33,003 bases of DNA from the NCBI GenBank assembly GCA_007126655.1, contig SLAV01000309.1, positions 1 through 33,003 on the forward strand, in the 5' to 3' direction. Shown here in pieces: positions 1 to 7,046 of the stretch. A program made the translations under genes and the position numbers. Below the pieces are notes generated by a model, which saw nothing but the letters and a program-made list of their open reading frames with translations, did not search any database and was not told the origin of the DNA. The DNA comes from Haloferula sp. Its GTDB lineage: Bacteria; Verrucomicrobiota; Verrucomicrobiia; Verrucomicrobiales; Akkermansiaceae. The first letter of the stretch is position 1. The number at the start of each line of letters is the position of its first letter.

Positions 1-1
1 C

Positions 2-259
2 ATCGGCTTCCCCGCAAAAACCAGCCTCGGCAAAGCCATGGGCGAAGGCGCACGGACCGAGGTATCCGCCGACCCCATGGACGACTTCAGCAGAGGCATG
101 TCAACCGCCATGATGATGAACTTCCAGGTCCGCCACCTCCCCTCCCTCTACATCACTCTCGTCATTCTCGGAATCCCGACCCTCATCCTCGCAAATGGCC
201 TGCTCGACAAATTGAAAGGGCAGAAACCCGCCCTGAATTCTCATTTCCGCAATCCGTAG
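2..259 (+). CDS. C-terminal end of an unidentified membrane protein (5' partial)
   Basis: The reading frame is open from the left edge of the window and ends at the TAG at 257-259, so at least 85 residues of a longer protein are visible. A hydrophobic segment (SLYITLVILGIPTLILANGL) looks like one membrane helix. It is followed by a short basic tail (KLKGQK), consistent with an in-plane or single-pass C-terminal anchor. The preceding part is Met-rich (MSTAMMMNF). I do not recognise the family. An internal ATG at 38 exists, but coding character continues upstream of it, so I treat the gene as cut by the window edge. The stop codon is the TAG of a CCGTAG sequence that immediately precedes a perfect hairpin. 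Confidence 0.6.
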   Translation: MGFPAKTSLGKAMGEGARTEVSADPMDDFSRGMSTAMMMNFQVRHLPSLYITLVILGIPTLILANGLLDKLKGQKPALNSHFRNP

Positions 260-305
260 CCGGGACTTGCAGTCCCGGTCCGTCGTGGGGACATCCTGTC
301 CCCAC
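260..305. repeat. Two adjacent perfect short hairpins, REP-like
   Basis: Positions 260-278 read CCGGGACT-TGC-AGTCCCGG, an 8-bp perfect stem with a 3-nt loop. Six bases on, 285-305 have 9-bp arms (GTGGGGACA and its exact complement) around TCC. Neither is followed by a T-tract, so a classical terminator is not obvious. The pair starts directly after the in-frame stop TAG, inside CCGTAG. The same CCGTAG lead-in precedes the unrelated-armed palindromes at 28131 and 30719, which suggests a family of short palindromic elements. They could also act as an mRNA 3'-end stabiliser. Confidence 0.6.
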
Positions 306-337
306 ACCATACCGTATCCATAGCCCCCGAAACCCCG

Positions 338-859
338 ATGACCCAAAAAACCACCCCCCTCGCCCGTGCGATGCAAACCGCCGCCACCATCACGCTGGCC
401 GCCTGGATCGTCGGCTGCGCGGCACATGACTCCCCGGACAAATTGGCCTGCCAAACAAGCTGTGGAAATTGCGAAGACTGCGAGCAAATCGCCGCCAGCA
501 CCGCGCCGGACGGCACTGAAACGGATGAGGAAGAAACCCTCCGCATCATCCCGCTCGATGCGATCCACCAGGAAGAAAGCGGTCGCGCCAGCGGGATTCT
601 CGGCGGTTTTTTCGCGGGAATGGTGAACTTGCTCTTCGATGGATTGTTCGGCACGTCATCCGACGACCACTGGAGCTGCCCGCAGCGATCCGGTGGCCGC
701 CGCGCGGCGGGACGAAGAGCCGGCAGCGAGGCGGGAGGCGGGTCGGGCGGCCAGGCCGACCGGGGCACGCGCAAGGAGGGTGCCGCCGTGGAACGCGCCC
801 GCGACCGGCGGGAGCAAGGTGCTGCGGGCCAACGCAGGCAGCCACCCGCAGGCAATTGA
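338..859 (+). CDS. Small putative lipoprotein with Cys-rich segment and low-complexity tail
   Basis: The 173-residue product opens with a basic n-region and a hydrophobic stretch ending in IVGC, a plausible lipobox with Cys near residue 27. A Cys-rich patch (CQTSCGNCEDC) and an acidic stretch follow, then a Gly-rich hydrophobic segment (GGFFAGMVNLLFDGLFG) near residues 89-105. From about residue 117 the sequence becomes Arg/Gly/Ala-rich low complexity with no family character. That part could be a real disordered tail or the product of a frameshift near position 675. No family is recognised and there is no clear ribosome binding site. The gene lies just after two hairpins and converges on the MFS gene. 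Confidence 0.5.
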   Translation: MTQKTTPLARAMQTAATITLAAWIVGCAAHDSPDKLACQTSCGNCEDCEQIAASTAPDGTETDEEETLRIIPLDAIHQEESGRASGILGGFFAGMVNLLFDGLFGTSSDDHWSCPQRSGGRRAAGRRAGSEAGGGSGGQADRGTRKEGAAVERARDRREQGAAGQRRQPPAGN

Positions 860-938
860 TGACCCGATGTCCTCTCCACTGCTTTCCAATTCATCTTTGA
901 CTTGGCACCATGCGGGCGATGTGGTTGAGTGTCTTTTG

Positions 939-954
939 ATGCGGTCGTCCGCAT
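939..954. terminator. Hairpin between convergent genes, possible weak terminator
   Basis: ATGCGG-TCGT-CCGCAT is a perfect 6-bp stem with a 4-nt loop. It ends one base before the stop codon of the minus-strand transporter and lies 80 bases after the stop of the plus-strand lipoprotein. No proper T-tract follows on either strand, so termination is only a suggestion from its position. Confidence 0.3.
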
Positions 955-2364
955 TCATTCGGCTCCGGTTGTGGCCCGGCCCGGATTCTTGATCTGCCAG
1001 TCACGTTCGATTTCCTCAAGCGAGCGCCCCTTGGTTTCCGGCACGAATCGCATCACCACCCAGACGAGCACCACGCAGAACGCGGCATAGATGAAGAATG
1101 GAAAGCCGTGATGGAACCGTTCGAGCAACCAGGGGTTCTCATCCATCATCGGGAACGTCTGGGAAACCACGAAGTTCGCGCTCCAGAGGAAGAACGTGGC
1201 GATCGCAAGCGCGCGGCCACGCAGTTTGGTGGGGAAGATTTCGGACAGGATCACCCAAGTGACCGGGCCGACGGACAGCGCGAAGCTGGCGATGTAGCCC
1301 AGCACAAAGAGCAACAGCCAACCGCCGATCGCCTGCGCCGACGAGGCGGCGCCGATCGCGACCAGTGAAATGCCCATGCCTGCGGCTCCGGCGATCATCA
1401 ATGGCCGCCGACCGATCCGGTCCACGGTGACGATGGCGATGACGGTGAAGACCAGGTTCACCGCCCCGACCACGACGGTCTGCAGCAGGGCGATGTCGGT
1501 GCCCGCGCCGGCGATCGAGCGGAAGATGTCCGGCGCGTAATACAGGAAGACGTTGATGCCGGTGACCTGCTGCAGCACGGCCAGCGCGATTCCAAGGATC
1601 AGCACGCCACGCAGGCCGGGGCGCAGCAGTTCCCGGAAATTCCCGCTTTCCTGGCGCAGGGTGGCCTCGATTTCGGCAATCTCGCGGTCGGCGTGAACCG
1701 CACCGTCGATCCTGGCGAGGATCATCCGGGCCTGCTTCGTGCGTCCTTTCCGGCAGAGGAATCGCGGGCTTTCCGGCACGAAAAACAAGGCCGCCAGCAG
1801 GATCAGGGCCGGCACCGCTTCCGAACCGAACATCCAGCGCCAACCGGTCGTCCGCATCCATGAGTCGTCACCGAGCCCGGCGATGTGGTAATTGACGAAA
1901 TAGACCACGAGCATGCCGAAGACGATGGCGAACTGATTGAGCGAGACCATGCGTCCGCGAAGCCGGGCGGGCGAGATTTCCGCGATGTACATCGGGCTGG
2001 TCATCGAGGCGATGCCGACGCCCAGGCCGCCGAGAATCCGGAAAATGACAAACTCCGTGAAGGTCCGCGGCAGTGCCGTGCCAAGGGCGGAGACCAGGAA
2101 GAGCGCGGCGGCGAGCAGCAGCGTGGTTCTGCGGCCCAGGCGGTCGTTCATCGGCCCCGCCAGGATCACGCCCGCCACACATCCGACCAGGGCGCAGCCC
2201 GCCGCCCACCCCTTCATCGTGGCATCAAGATCGAACCACTCGCGCAAGGGTTCGATGGCACCGCTGATCACGGCCGTGTCGTAGCCGAAAAGCAGCCCGC
2301 CGAGCGTGGCGACGCCGCATGCGAGCACCAGATAGGATTTCCCCGCTCCCGCCTTCGGATTCAT
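955..2364 (-). CDS. Sugar porter family MFS transporter (XylE/GLUT-like)
   Basis: The 469-residue protein has the length, twelve-helix pattern and signatures of the MFS sugar porter family. Visible motifs are GGLLFGYDTAVISGA near the N-terminus, DRLGRR after helix 2, PESPRFL before the central loop, QQVTGINVFLYYAP in helix 7, GPVTWVILSEIFPTKLRGRA near helix 10 and PETKGRSLEEIE at the end. Family members mostly import sugars or polyols by proton symport; substrate cannot be read from sequence. Its ATG overlaps the TGA of the upstream URO-D-family methyltransferase by four bases (ATGA), so the two are probably translationally coupled. That links the transported compound to methyl transfer, which is the main reason to think of an O-methylated sugar or cyclitol. 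Confidence 0.93.
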   Translation of the reverse strand: MNPKAGAGKSYLVLACGVATLGGLLFGYDTAVISGAIEPLREWFDLDATMKGWAAGCALVGCVAGVILAGPMNDRLGRRTTLLLAAALFLVSALGTALPRTFTEFVIFRILGGLGVGIASMTSPMYIAEISPARLRGRMVSLNQFAIVFGMLVVYFVNYHIAGLGDDSWMRTTGWRWMFGSEAVPALILLAALFFVPESPRFLCRKGRTKQARMILARIDGAVHADREIAEIEATLRQESGNFRELLRPGLRGVLILGIALAVLQQVTGINVFLYYAPDIFRSIAGAGTDIALLQTVVVGAVNLVFTVIAIVTVDRIGRRPLMIAGAAGMGISLVAIGAASSAQAIGGWLLLFVLGYIASFALSVGPVTWVILSEIFPTKLRGRALAIATFFLWSANFVVSQTFPMMDENPWLLERFHHGFPFFIYAAFCVVLVWVVMRFVPETKGRSLEEIERDWQIKNPGRATTGAE

Positions 2365-3635
2365 CGGTTTGTTTCCTCTGAGTTGAATTCACGGATCGCG
2401 TCCACCATGGCGACGACGTTTTCCACCGGCGTGAGCGCCTGGATGTTGTGGATGGTGTTGAACACGAAGCCGCCGCCGGGTGAGAACACCTCGCAGCGCC
2501 GCCGCACTTCCGCGCGCACTTCCGCCGCTGTCCCGAATGGCAGGGTTTTCTGCGTGTTGACCCCGCCGCCCCAGAAGGTGATTTTTTCGCCGTGGCGTTC
2601 CTTGAGGATTTCCTCCGACATGCCGCGCGCGGAACACTGGACGGGGTTCAGGATGTCGAAGCCGGCCTCGACAAAATGCGGGATGAATTCCTCCACCGCG
2701 CCGCACGAGTGCTTGAAGGTTTTCCAGTCGGTATGCTCGTGGATCCAGTCGTTCATCTTCTTGTAATGCGGGAGCCACAGGTGGTCGAAGGTGTCGGTCG
2801 AGCAGAAGCTCGATTCCTGGGTGCCGAAGTCGGTTCCGCAGACGACCACCACATCGAGCACGTCGCCCACGGCGTCCTTGAGCAGGGCGAGATTTTGCAG
2901 CGCGATGTCACTCTGGCGCCGGAACACCTCATCGACGTATTCCTGGTTCACGGCCGTGGCCATGTACCATTCGGCAATGTCGCGGATGCCCTTGGGATGG
3001 GTGAGAAACGGCGCCGGGACCAGCGCAATGTCACCGAGGCAGGTTCCATTGAGGTGGGTGATCACCGCACGCTCGCTGCCGCGCAGCCGGTCGGCCTCCG
3101 CCTTCCAGTAGGCGAGGTCTTCCTCGCTCATGACTGAGAACTCCTCGAGGTTGTCGTCCGGATTCAGGTTGTCCTCGTCGATGGGTTCCTGGCGGATGAT
3201 GGCATCGAAGAAATAGCCCGATTTCGGCATGTGTCCGCTGGCTGGCGCGGAGGTGTCCCCCTTGGGATGAATGAATGTGCCTTGATCATTCTCGTAGGTC
3301 CGGAAGTGTTCGGAGACCAATAGTTCCTGGCCCCATGGGGCGCGCCACATTTTCCAGTTCTCGTTGGGAAAGCCGAAGATCGTGTAGCGCGGGAAAATGC
3401 TCACCACGTCGGCACCCATGGCATCCAGCAGATCGTCCTCGACCAGCCCCAACATCTGGTAGGGCTCACAGACTTTCACCGGGCGCTTTTCGAGACCGTA
3501 GTGATTCCTCAGGCCGGCGACCACGCTGCAGTGGATGCCGGTGATGAAGGAGCTGCCGAAATCGACCGGCACGCGGTCGGGCTGCTGGTGGCGGATTGCG
3601 GCGCGGACGCGCGCGCGGGATGTCATGGGGTCCAT
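2361..3635 (-). CDS. URO-D superfamily methyltransferase A (corrinoid-linked)
   Basis: This 424-residue protein belongs to the uroporphyrinogen decarboxylase superfamily in the branch that includes corrinoid-dependent methyltransferases. A true HemE is unlikely: the protein is longer, and it sits in a transporter/methyltransferase cluster rather than with haem genes. The H309-S-C311-G motif (KHSCG) matches the His-x-Cys zinc site of MtaA/MtbA-type enzymes. The region where those enzymes carry a third, Cys ligand reads GGGFVFNTIHNIQ here and lacks one. By role it could be the substrate-specific methyltransferase (MT1) or a second-step enzyme (MT2). It starts at ATG 3635 (an in-frame ATG at 3626 is an alternative) and overlaps the MFS gene by ATGA. 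A promoter-like element shared with the corrinoid-protein gene lies upstream at 3708-3736. Confidence 0.85.
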   Translation of the reverse strand: MDPMTSRARVRAAIRHQQPDRVPVDFGSSFITGIHCSVVAGLRNHYGLEKRPVKVCEPYQMLGLVEDDLLDAMGADVVSIFPRYTIFGFPNENWKMWRAPWGQELLVSEHFRTYENDQGTFIHPKGDTSAPASGHMPKSGYFFDAIIRQEPIDEDNLNPDDNLEEFSVMSEEDLAYWKAEADRLRGSERAVITHLNGTCLGDIALVPAPFLTHPKGIRDIAEWYMATAVNQEYVDEVFRRQSDIALQNLALLKDAVGDVLDVVVVCGTDFGTQESSFCSTDTFDHLWLPHYKKMNDWIHEHTDWKTFKHSCGAVEEFIPHFVEAGFDILNPVQCSARGMSEEILKERHGEKITFWGGGVNTQKTLPFGTAAEVRAEVRRRCEVFSPGGGFVFNTIHNIQALTPVENVVAMVDAIREFNSEETNR

Positions 3636-3688
3636 GGGTCGTCAGGGTTGTGGCGGGATGGCCGTTCCGGCATCCATTGGAATGCTAT

Positions 3689-3705
3689 CCCGCGGTTGCC
3701 GCGGG
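3689..3705. repeat. Perfect hairpin at predicted 5' end of the methyltransferase A/MFS transcript
   Basis: CCCGCGG-TTG-CCGCGGG forms a perfect 7-bp GC-only stem with a 3-nt loop. It lies in the divergent region between methyltransferase A and the homocysteine methyltransferase. It begins two bases after the proposed -10 box of the minus-strand promoter, so it would be at or across the transcription start, either as an operator or as a 5' stem protecting the mRNA. It also resembles in size the short palindromes at 260-305. Confidence 0.45.
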
Positions 3706-3707
3706 TT

Positions 3708-3736
3708 CTTGTGCTGCGGTGTGATTGTTTGGTGAT
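3708..3736 (-). promoter_or_regulatory. Promoter-like element shared with the corrinoid-protein gene (copy A)
   Basis: Read on the minus strand, ATCACC (3736-3731), a 17-base spacer and CACAAG (3713-3708) form a weak -35/-10-like pair. On the plus strand, positions 3718-3733 read GGTGTGATTGTTTGGT, which matches 14 of 16 bases with 9669-9684. In both copies the motif runs from the -35 into the spacer, and CACAA(T/G) follows at the same distance. This points to a common sigma factor or a shared regulator such as the AraC protein of the cluster. The element is about 70-100 bases upstream of methyltransferase A. Confidence 0.45.
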
Positions 3737-3797
3737 TTCGTGCGATCCGGGGCCTTATGTCTTGTGCCGGCTTGGCCGGCGCGTTTGAAGTGGCGCG

Positions 3798-4697
3798 ATG
3801 AACTCGAAGAATCTGATGGATGAACTGGAATCGCGGCCGCTTTGTGGTGACGGCGCAATGGGCACCCTGCTGATGGAGCGGGGAATGAAAGGGGGCTCCT
3901 GCGGGATGGCCTGGAACACGGAGCGCCCGGACGATCTGATGGCAATTCACAAGGCTTACCACACGGCAGGATCGCGGCTCATCACCACCAATTCGTTCGG
4001 CGGATCGCGCTTCATGCTCGATGGCCACGGGCGCGGCGACGATGTGCGGGATCTCAACATGGCCGCCGCACGGGTGGCCCGGGCGGTGGCGGGCGACGAC
4101 GCCTGGGTTCTCGGTGATGTCGGTCCATGCGGGGATTTTCTCGAACCGGTCGGCGAACTGACCGAGGACGAGCTTCGGGATGCATTCCGCGATCAGATCG
4201 GAGCGTTGATCGAAGGCGGGGCGGACGCCGTGCTTGTGGAAACCATGAGCGATCCCGGGGAAATGGCCTGCGGGATTGAAGCCGCGCATTCCTGCGACCC
4301 GGACATCCCGATCATCGCCACATACGCTTTCCAGAAGACTCCGGGCGGTTTCCGAACCATGATGGGCACCAGCGTGGAAGAGGCCATCCGCCGGGCCTTG
4401 GACGCGGGCGCGAAAATCGTCGGAGCCAATTGCGGCAGCGCCCTCGACCTGGACGACTACGTCGCCTTGTGCGGGGAAATCGCGGCGGTCGCCGGTTCCG
4501 CGAAAGTCATTATCCAGCCGAACGCCGGAGCACCCGAGCAGATCGACGGCCGGACCGTTCATCCCGCGACTCCCGATCAGATGGCGGGCACCGCCGGGCG
4601 TCTGATGGACGCGGGCGCGCACATCATCGGCGGATGCTGCGGGACCACTCCGGAGCACATGGCCGCCATCGCGAACCGGGTGGCGGGCCGGGCCTGA
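3798..4697 (+). CDS. Homocysteine S-methyltransferase family protein
   Basis: The 299-residue single-domain protein has the S-methyl_trans (BHMT/MetH N-terminal) fold signatures: DGAMGTLL at residues 18-25, TNSFGGSR near 64-71, GDVGPCGDF near 107-114, LVETMSD near 146-152, and the three zinc cysteines C212 (GANCGS) and C280-C281 (GGCCGTTPEH). The family moves a methyl group to the zinc-bound thiolate of homocysteine, giving methionine. In MetH the donor is methyl-cobalamin; here no cobalamin domain is fused, but a separate corrinoid protein is encoded 4.3 kb away in the same cluster. I infer that this enzyme is the second-step methyl acceptor module (MT2). It is divergent from methyltransferase A with a 162-base shared control region, and convergent with the AraC gene. 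Confidence 0.9.
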   Translation: MNSKNLMDELESRPLCGDGAMGTLLMERGMKGGSCGMAWNTERPDDLMAIHKAYHTAGSRLITTNSFGGSRFMLDGHGRGDDVRDLNMAAARVARAVAGDDAWVLGDVGPCGDFLEPVGELTEDELRDAFRDQIGALIEGGADAVLVETMSDPGEMACGIEAAHSCDPDIPIIATYAFQKTPGGFRTMMGTSVEEAIRRALDAGAKIVGANCGSALDLDDYVALCGEIAAVAGSAKVIIQPNAGAPEQIDGRTVHPATPDQMAGTAGRLMDAGAHIIGGCCGTTPEHMAAIANRVAGRA

Positions 4698-4706
4698 GGC
4701 CTCAGG
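4693..4706. repeat. Palindrome containing both stop codons of convergent genes
   Basis: CCTGAGGCCTCAGG is a perfect 14-bp palindrome. The plus-strand TGA (4695-4697) of the homocysteine methyltransferase and the minus-strand TGA (4704-4702) of the AraC gene both lie in it, only four bases apart. There is no loop or T-tract, so it is not an intrinsic terminator by itself. Confidence 0.5.
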
Positions 4707-5415
4707 AGCCCGCGCGCTCGCGGAACTGCCCGGGCGTGACTCCCTTCACATCGCGGAATACGCGGGTGAAGTAGCTTTGGTCGCAGAAGCCGCAGCGGTC
4801 GGCAATGGAGGCGAGCGTGTCGTCGCTTTGCAGCAGCAGGTCGCAGGCGAGGTTCACGCGGCACTGGCGCAGCAGTTCGGTGAACGAGCGCCCGGTGCGC
4901 TGCTTGAGCACATGGGAGAAATGGCCGGGGGAAATCCCGGCGTGCCGCGCGGTTTCGTCCCGCGTGATCTCGCGGTGCAGGTTGTCCCGCATGAAATCCA
5001 GCGCCTTGCCGATCAGGAGCGGAGGCGTGAAGTTTTCCTGCCGCTCGATCATGGAAAACAAGTGCTCGAACGCATTGCGCAGCCATCCGGCGAGTTGCTC
5101 GTCATCTTCGATTGCGGCGAGTTCGGTGAGGATCCTGTAATTCGTGCCGAGCACATCGCTTTGCATCGCCCCGGCTTCGATCGCCGCCCGGGAAAGCATG
5201 ACCACCAGCTCCAGCAACAACCCCTTGAGCAGGTCGCCGCGGTCCTCGCCCGAGCTGTAGATGTGGACGAGCACGTGATTGATGATGCGCACCGCCTCGC
5301 CGCGATCGCCCCGCCGCATGGCGGCCAGGAGCATGGGTTCCTGATAGAGATAAAACTCGCGGATCCGGTCGTAGGGCCGGTGGTCCAGCAGATGCACGGC
5401 GGGGAAATCGTTCAT
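4702..5415 (-). CDS. AraC family transcriptional regulator
   Basis: The 237-residue protein ends in a canonical AraC-type double helix-turn-helix (about residues 137-237). The first HTH is around ITRDETARHAGISPGHFSHVLKQ, split here as ITRDETARHAGIS and PGHFSHVLKQ. The second HTH (TLASIADRCGF) is followed by the signature YFTRVFRDVKGVTPGQFRE. The N-terminal 135 residues are helical (FYLYQEPMLLAAMRRGD and LLKGLLLELVVMLSRAAIEAG). They resemble the linker found in PocR-domain AraC regulators, but the PocR sensor itself is absent. Its ATG overlaps the TGA of the corrinoid activator (ATGA), so it is translated with the methyl-transfer genes and is the natural candidate for their local regulator. 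Confidence 0.92.
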   Translation of the reverse strand: MNDFPAVHLLDHRPYDRIREFYLYQEPMLLAAMRRGDRGEAVRIINHVLVHIYSSGEDRGDLLKGLLLELVVMLSRAAIEAGAMQSDVLGTNYRILTELAAIEDDEQLAGWLRNAFEHLFSMIERQENFTPPLLIGKALDFMRDNLHREITRDETARHAGISPGHFSHVLKQRTGRSFTELLRQCRVNLACDLLLQSDDTLASIADRCGFCDQSYFTRVFRDVKGVTPGQFRERAGS

Positions 5416-7046
5416 GGCAGCATCAGGTGTTCGACATAGTGATCTTCGAAATCCGCGATCAGGTTCAGTTCCACCACATCGGTGCGCTCCCGCAGGGATT
5501 CCATTTCGCCGAGCGTGCCCTGGTCGAGCAGTGCGAGCAGCGCCCCGGCGAGCGAGGTGTTGCCGACGACGCGGATTTGTCGTGGTTGGAAGCCGGGCAG
5601 AAGACCGCAGGCGATGGCGTGCGGCACATTCAGATGCATGCCGAATCCGCCGGCCAGATACACTCGGGAGATTTCCCCGGCCCGGATGCCGGCGATTTCG
5701 AGCAGCGTCTCGATTCCCGCGCCGATGGCGGCCTTGGCCTGGAGCAGCAGTGCCACGTCCACCTCGCTGATGAACAATGGGTGGTTTTTTCCGAGGCGCA
5801 GCGCCCGCGCCCCGTCCTCATCGACGAGCCGGCGGCTTTCCGGAACCCGCGACCAGGCGTCCGCCTCGAACCGCCCGGCGTGGCCTAACAGACCCACCGC
5901 CCGCGCGGTGGCGAGAAAGTCGATGTAGGCCGAGCCGCAAATGCCCGATGCGCGTGGCACGGGAACCTCCCCGATGGTCGTCACACGCGTTTCAAGGGAA
6001 CCGGAGGACAGGGAAATCCCGCTCACCGCACCCTCCCGCGCGCGGGTGCCACAAGCCAGCCCGGCTCCTTCGAAGGCCGGGCCGGCCGCCGTGGCGCAGG
6101 CGGTGAATTCGCCGCCGCGCTGGAGGATGATCTCGCCGTTGGTGCCGATGTCCACCAGCAGGCTCGGCGCGTCATCATAGATCATGCCGGTGGCCATTGC
6201 CCCGGCGGTGAGGTCCGCGCCGATGTATGCGGCGATCGATGGCAGGAGCCGCACCGGCGTTTCCGCGGGCAGCCCGTCCAGCGCGAACCCGAGGTCCGCC
6301 GCCGCGAGGGAGCGTCCTGCGAGAAAGGGCGCGGTGAATGGCGCGACGCCGAGCGGCGCCGGGTCCACACCCGCGAGCAGGTGCAGCATGGTGGTGTTGC
6401 CGGCGACGGTGCCTCCGGCGATGCGGTTCGGCCCGCGCCCGGCCCGCTCGCAGGCCTGCGCAAGCAGGGGTGCCAGGGTTTCCACCACCACGGCGGTTTG
6501 CATCGCGGCGACGGCTTCCGGGTTGCGCGCGGCGTCGATGCGGGTGAGCACGTTGTCGCCGAAGCGGATCTGCGCGTTGAACCCGCCGGCGCGGGAAAGG
6601 ATCTCGCCGCTGGCGAGATCAACCAGCATGACCACCACCGTGGTGGTGCCGATGTCCACCGCGAAGCCGGTGTCGCGGGTGCCATCCGGAGAAAACAACG
6701 GATCGTGCGCGCAGGGCACCGCGATTTCAAAGGTCTCGCCGATCTGTGGCCGGTGCTCGATGCGCGAACGGGTGGGGATCGAAATCGTGACCGGCCCGCC
6801 GGGCCGCGCGCGGCAGGCGCGCACGGTGGCGGGCGCGCGGACCGTCCGGTTGTCCACCGTCAACTCGCCTTCGCCGAGCCGAACCTCGCATCCCCGGCAA
6901 AGCCCGCGTTCGCCGCAGCGGGTGTTGAGCGGGGATCCGTGGGCGGCGAGGATTTTCGACAATGCGGTGTCCGCATCAGCCTGAGGGCGGATTTCCAGCA
7001 GCCCGCCCGCTTCCGATTCGATCCGGATGATGCGGTCGCGGCTCAC
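5412..7046 (-). CDS. Corrinoid reductive activator, RACE/RamA-like (2Fe-2S + ASKHA, DUF4445)
   Basis: These proteins reduce inactive Co(II) corrinoid protein to Co(I) using a low-potential electron and ATP. I place the start at GTG 7046, giving 544 residues, because it overlaps the DUF1638 stop as GTGA; a longer reading from ATG 7142 would intrude about 100 bases into that gene. The N-terminus carries a plant-type 2Fe-2S pattern with C44, C50, C53 (CGERGLCRGC) and C78. The rest is the ASKHA-type ATPase region: AVDIGTTTVVVMLVDL, TVAGNTTMLHLLAG, LVDIGTNGEI, GICGSAYIDFLA and YLAGGFGMHLN. The layout matches bacterial RACE proteins rather than archaeal RamA, which carries C-terminal 4Fe-4S clusters. 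It sits in a tight overlap chain DUF1638 - activator - AraC. Confidence 0.9.
   Translation of the reverse strand: MSRDRIIRIESEAGGLLEIRPQADADTALSKILAAHGSPLNTRCGERGLCRGCEVRLGEGELTVDNRTVRAPATVRACRARPGGPVTISIPTRSRIEHRPQIGETFEIAVPCAHDPLFSPDGTRDTGFAVDIGTTTVVVMLVDLASGEILSRAGGFNAQIRFGDNVLTRIDAARNPEAVAAMQTAVVVETLAPLLAQACERAGRGPNRIAGGTVAGNTTMLHLLAGVDPAPLGVAPFTAPFLAGRSLAAADLGFALDGLPAETPVRLLPSIAAYIGADLTAGAMATGMIYDDAPSLLVDIGTNGEIILQRGGEFTACATAAGPAFEGAGLACGTRAREGAVSGISLSSGSLETRVTTIGEVPVPRASGICGSAYIDFLATARAVGLLGHAGRFEADAWSRVPESRRLVDEDGARALRLGKNHPLFISEVDVALLLQAKAAIGAGIETLLEIAGIRAGEISRVYLAGGFGMHLNVPHAIACGLLPGFQPRQIRVVGNTSLAGALLALLDQGTLGEMESLRERTDVVELNLIADFEDHYVEHLMLP

Noticed and set aside
904-918. TGGCACCATGCGGGC as sigma-54 promoter
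   Set aside because: The -12 element lacks TT, and the site points toward no plus-strand gene start.
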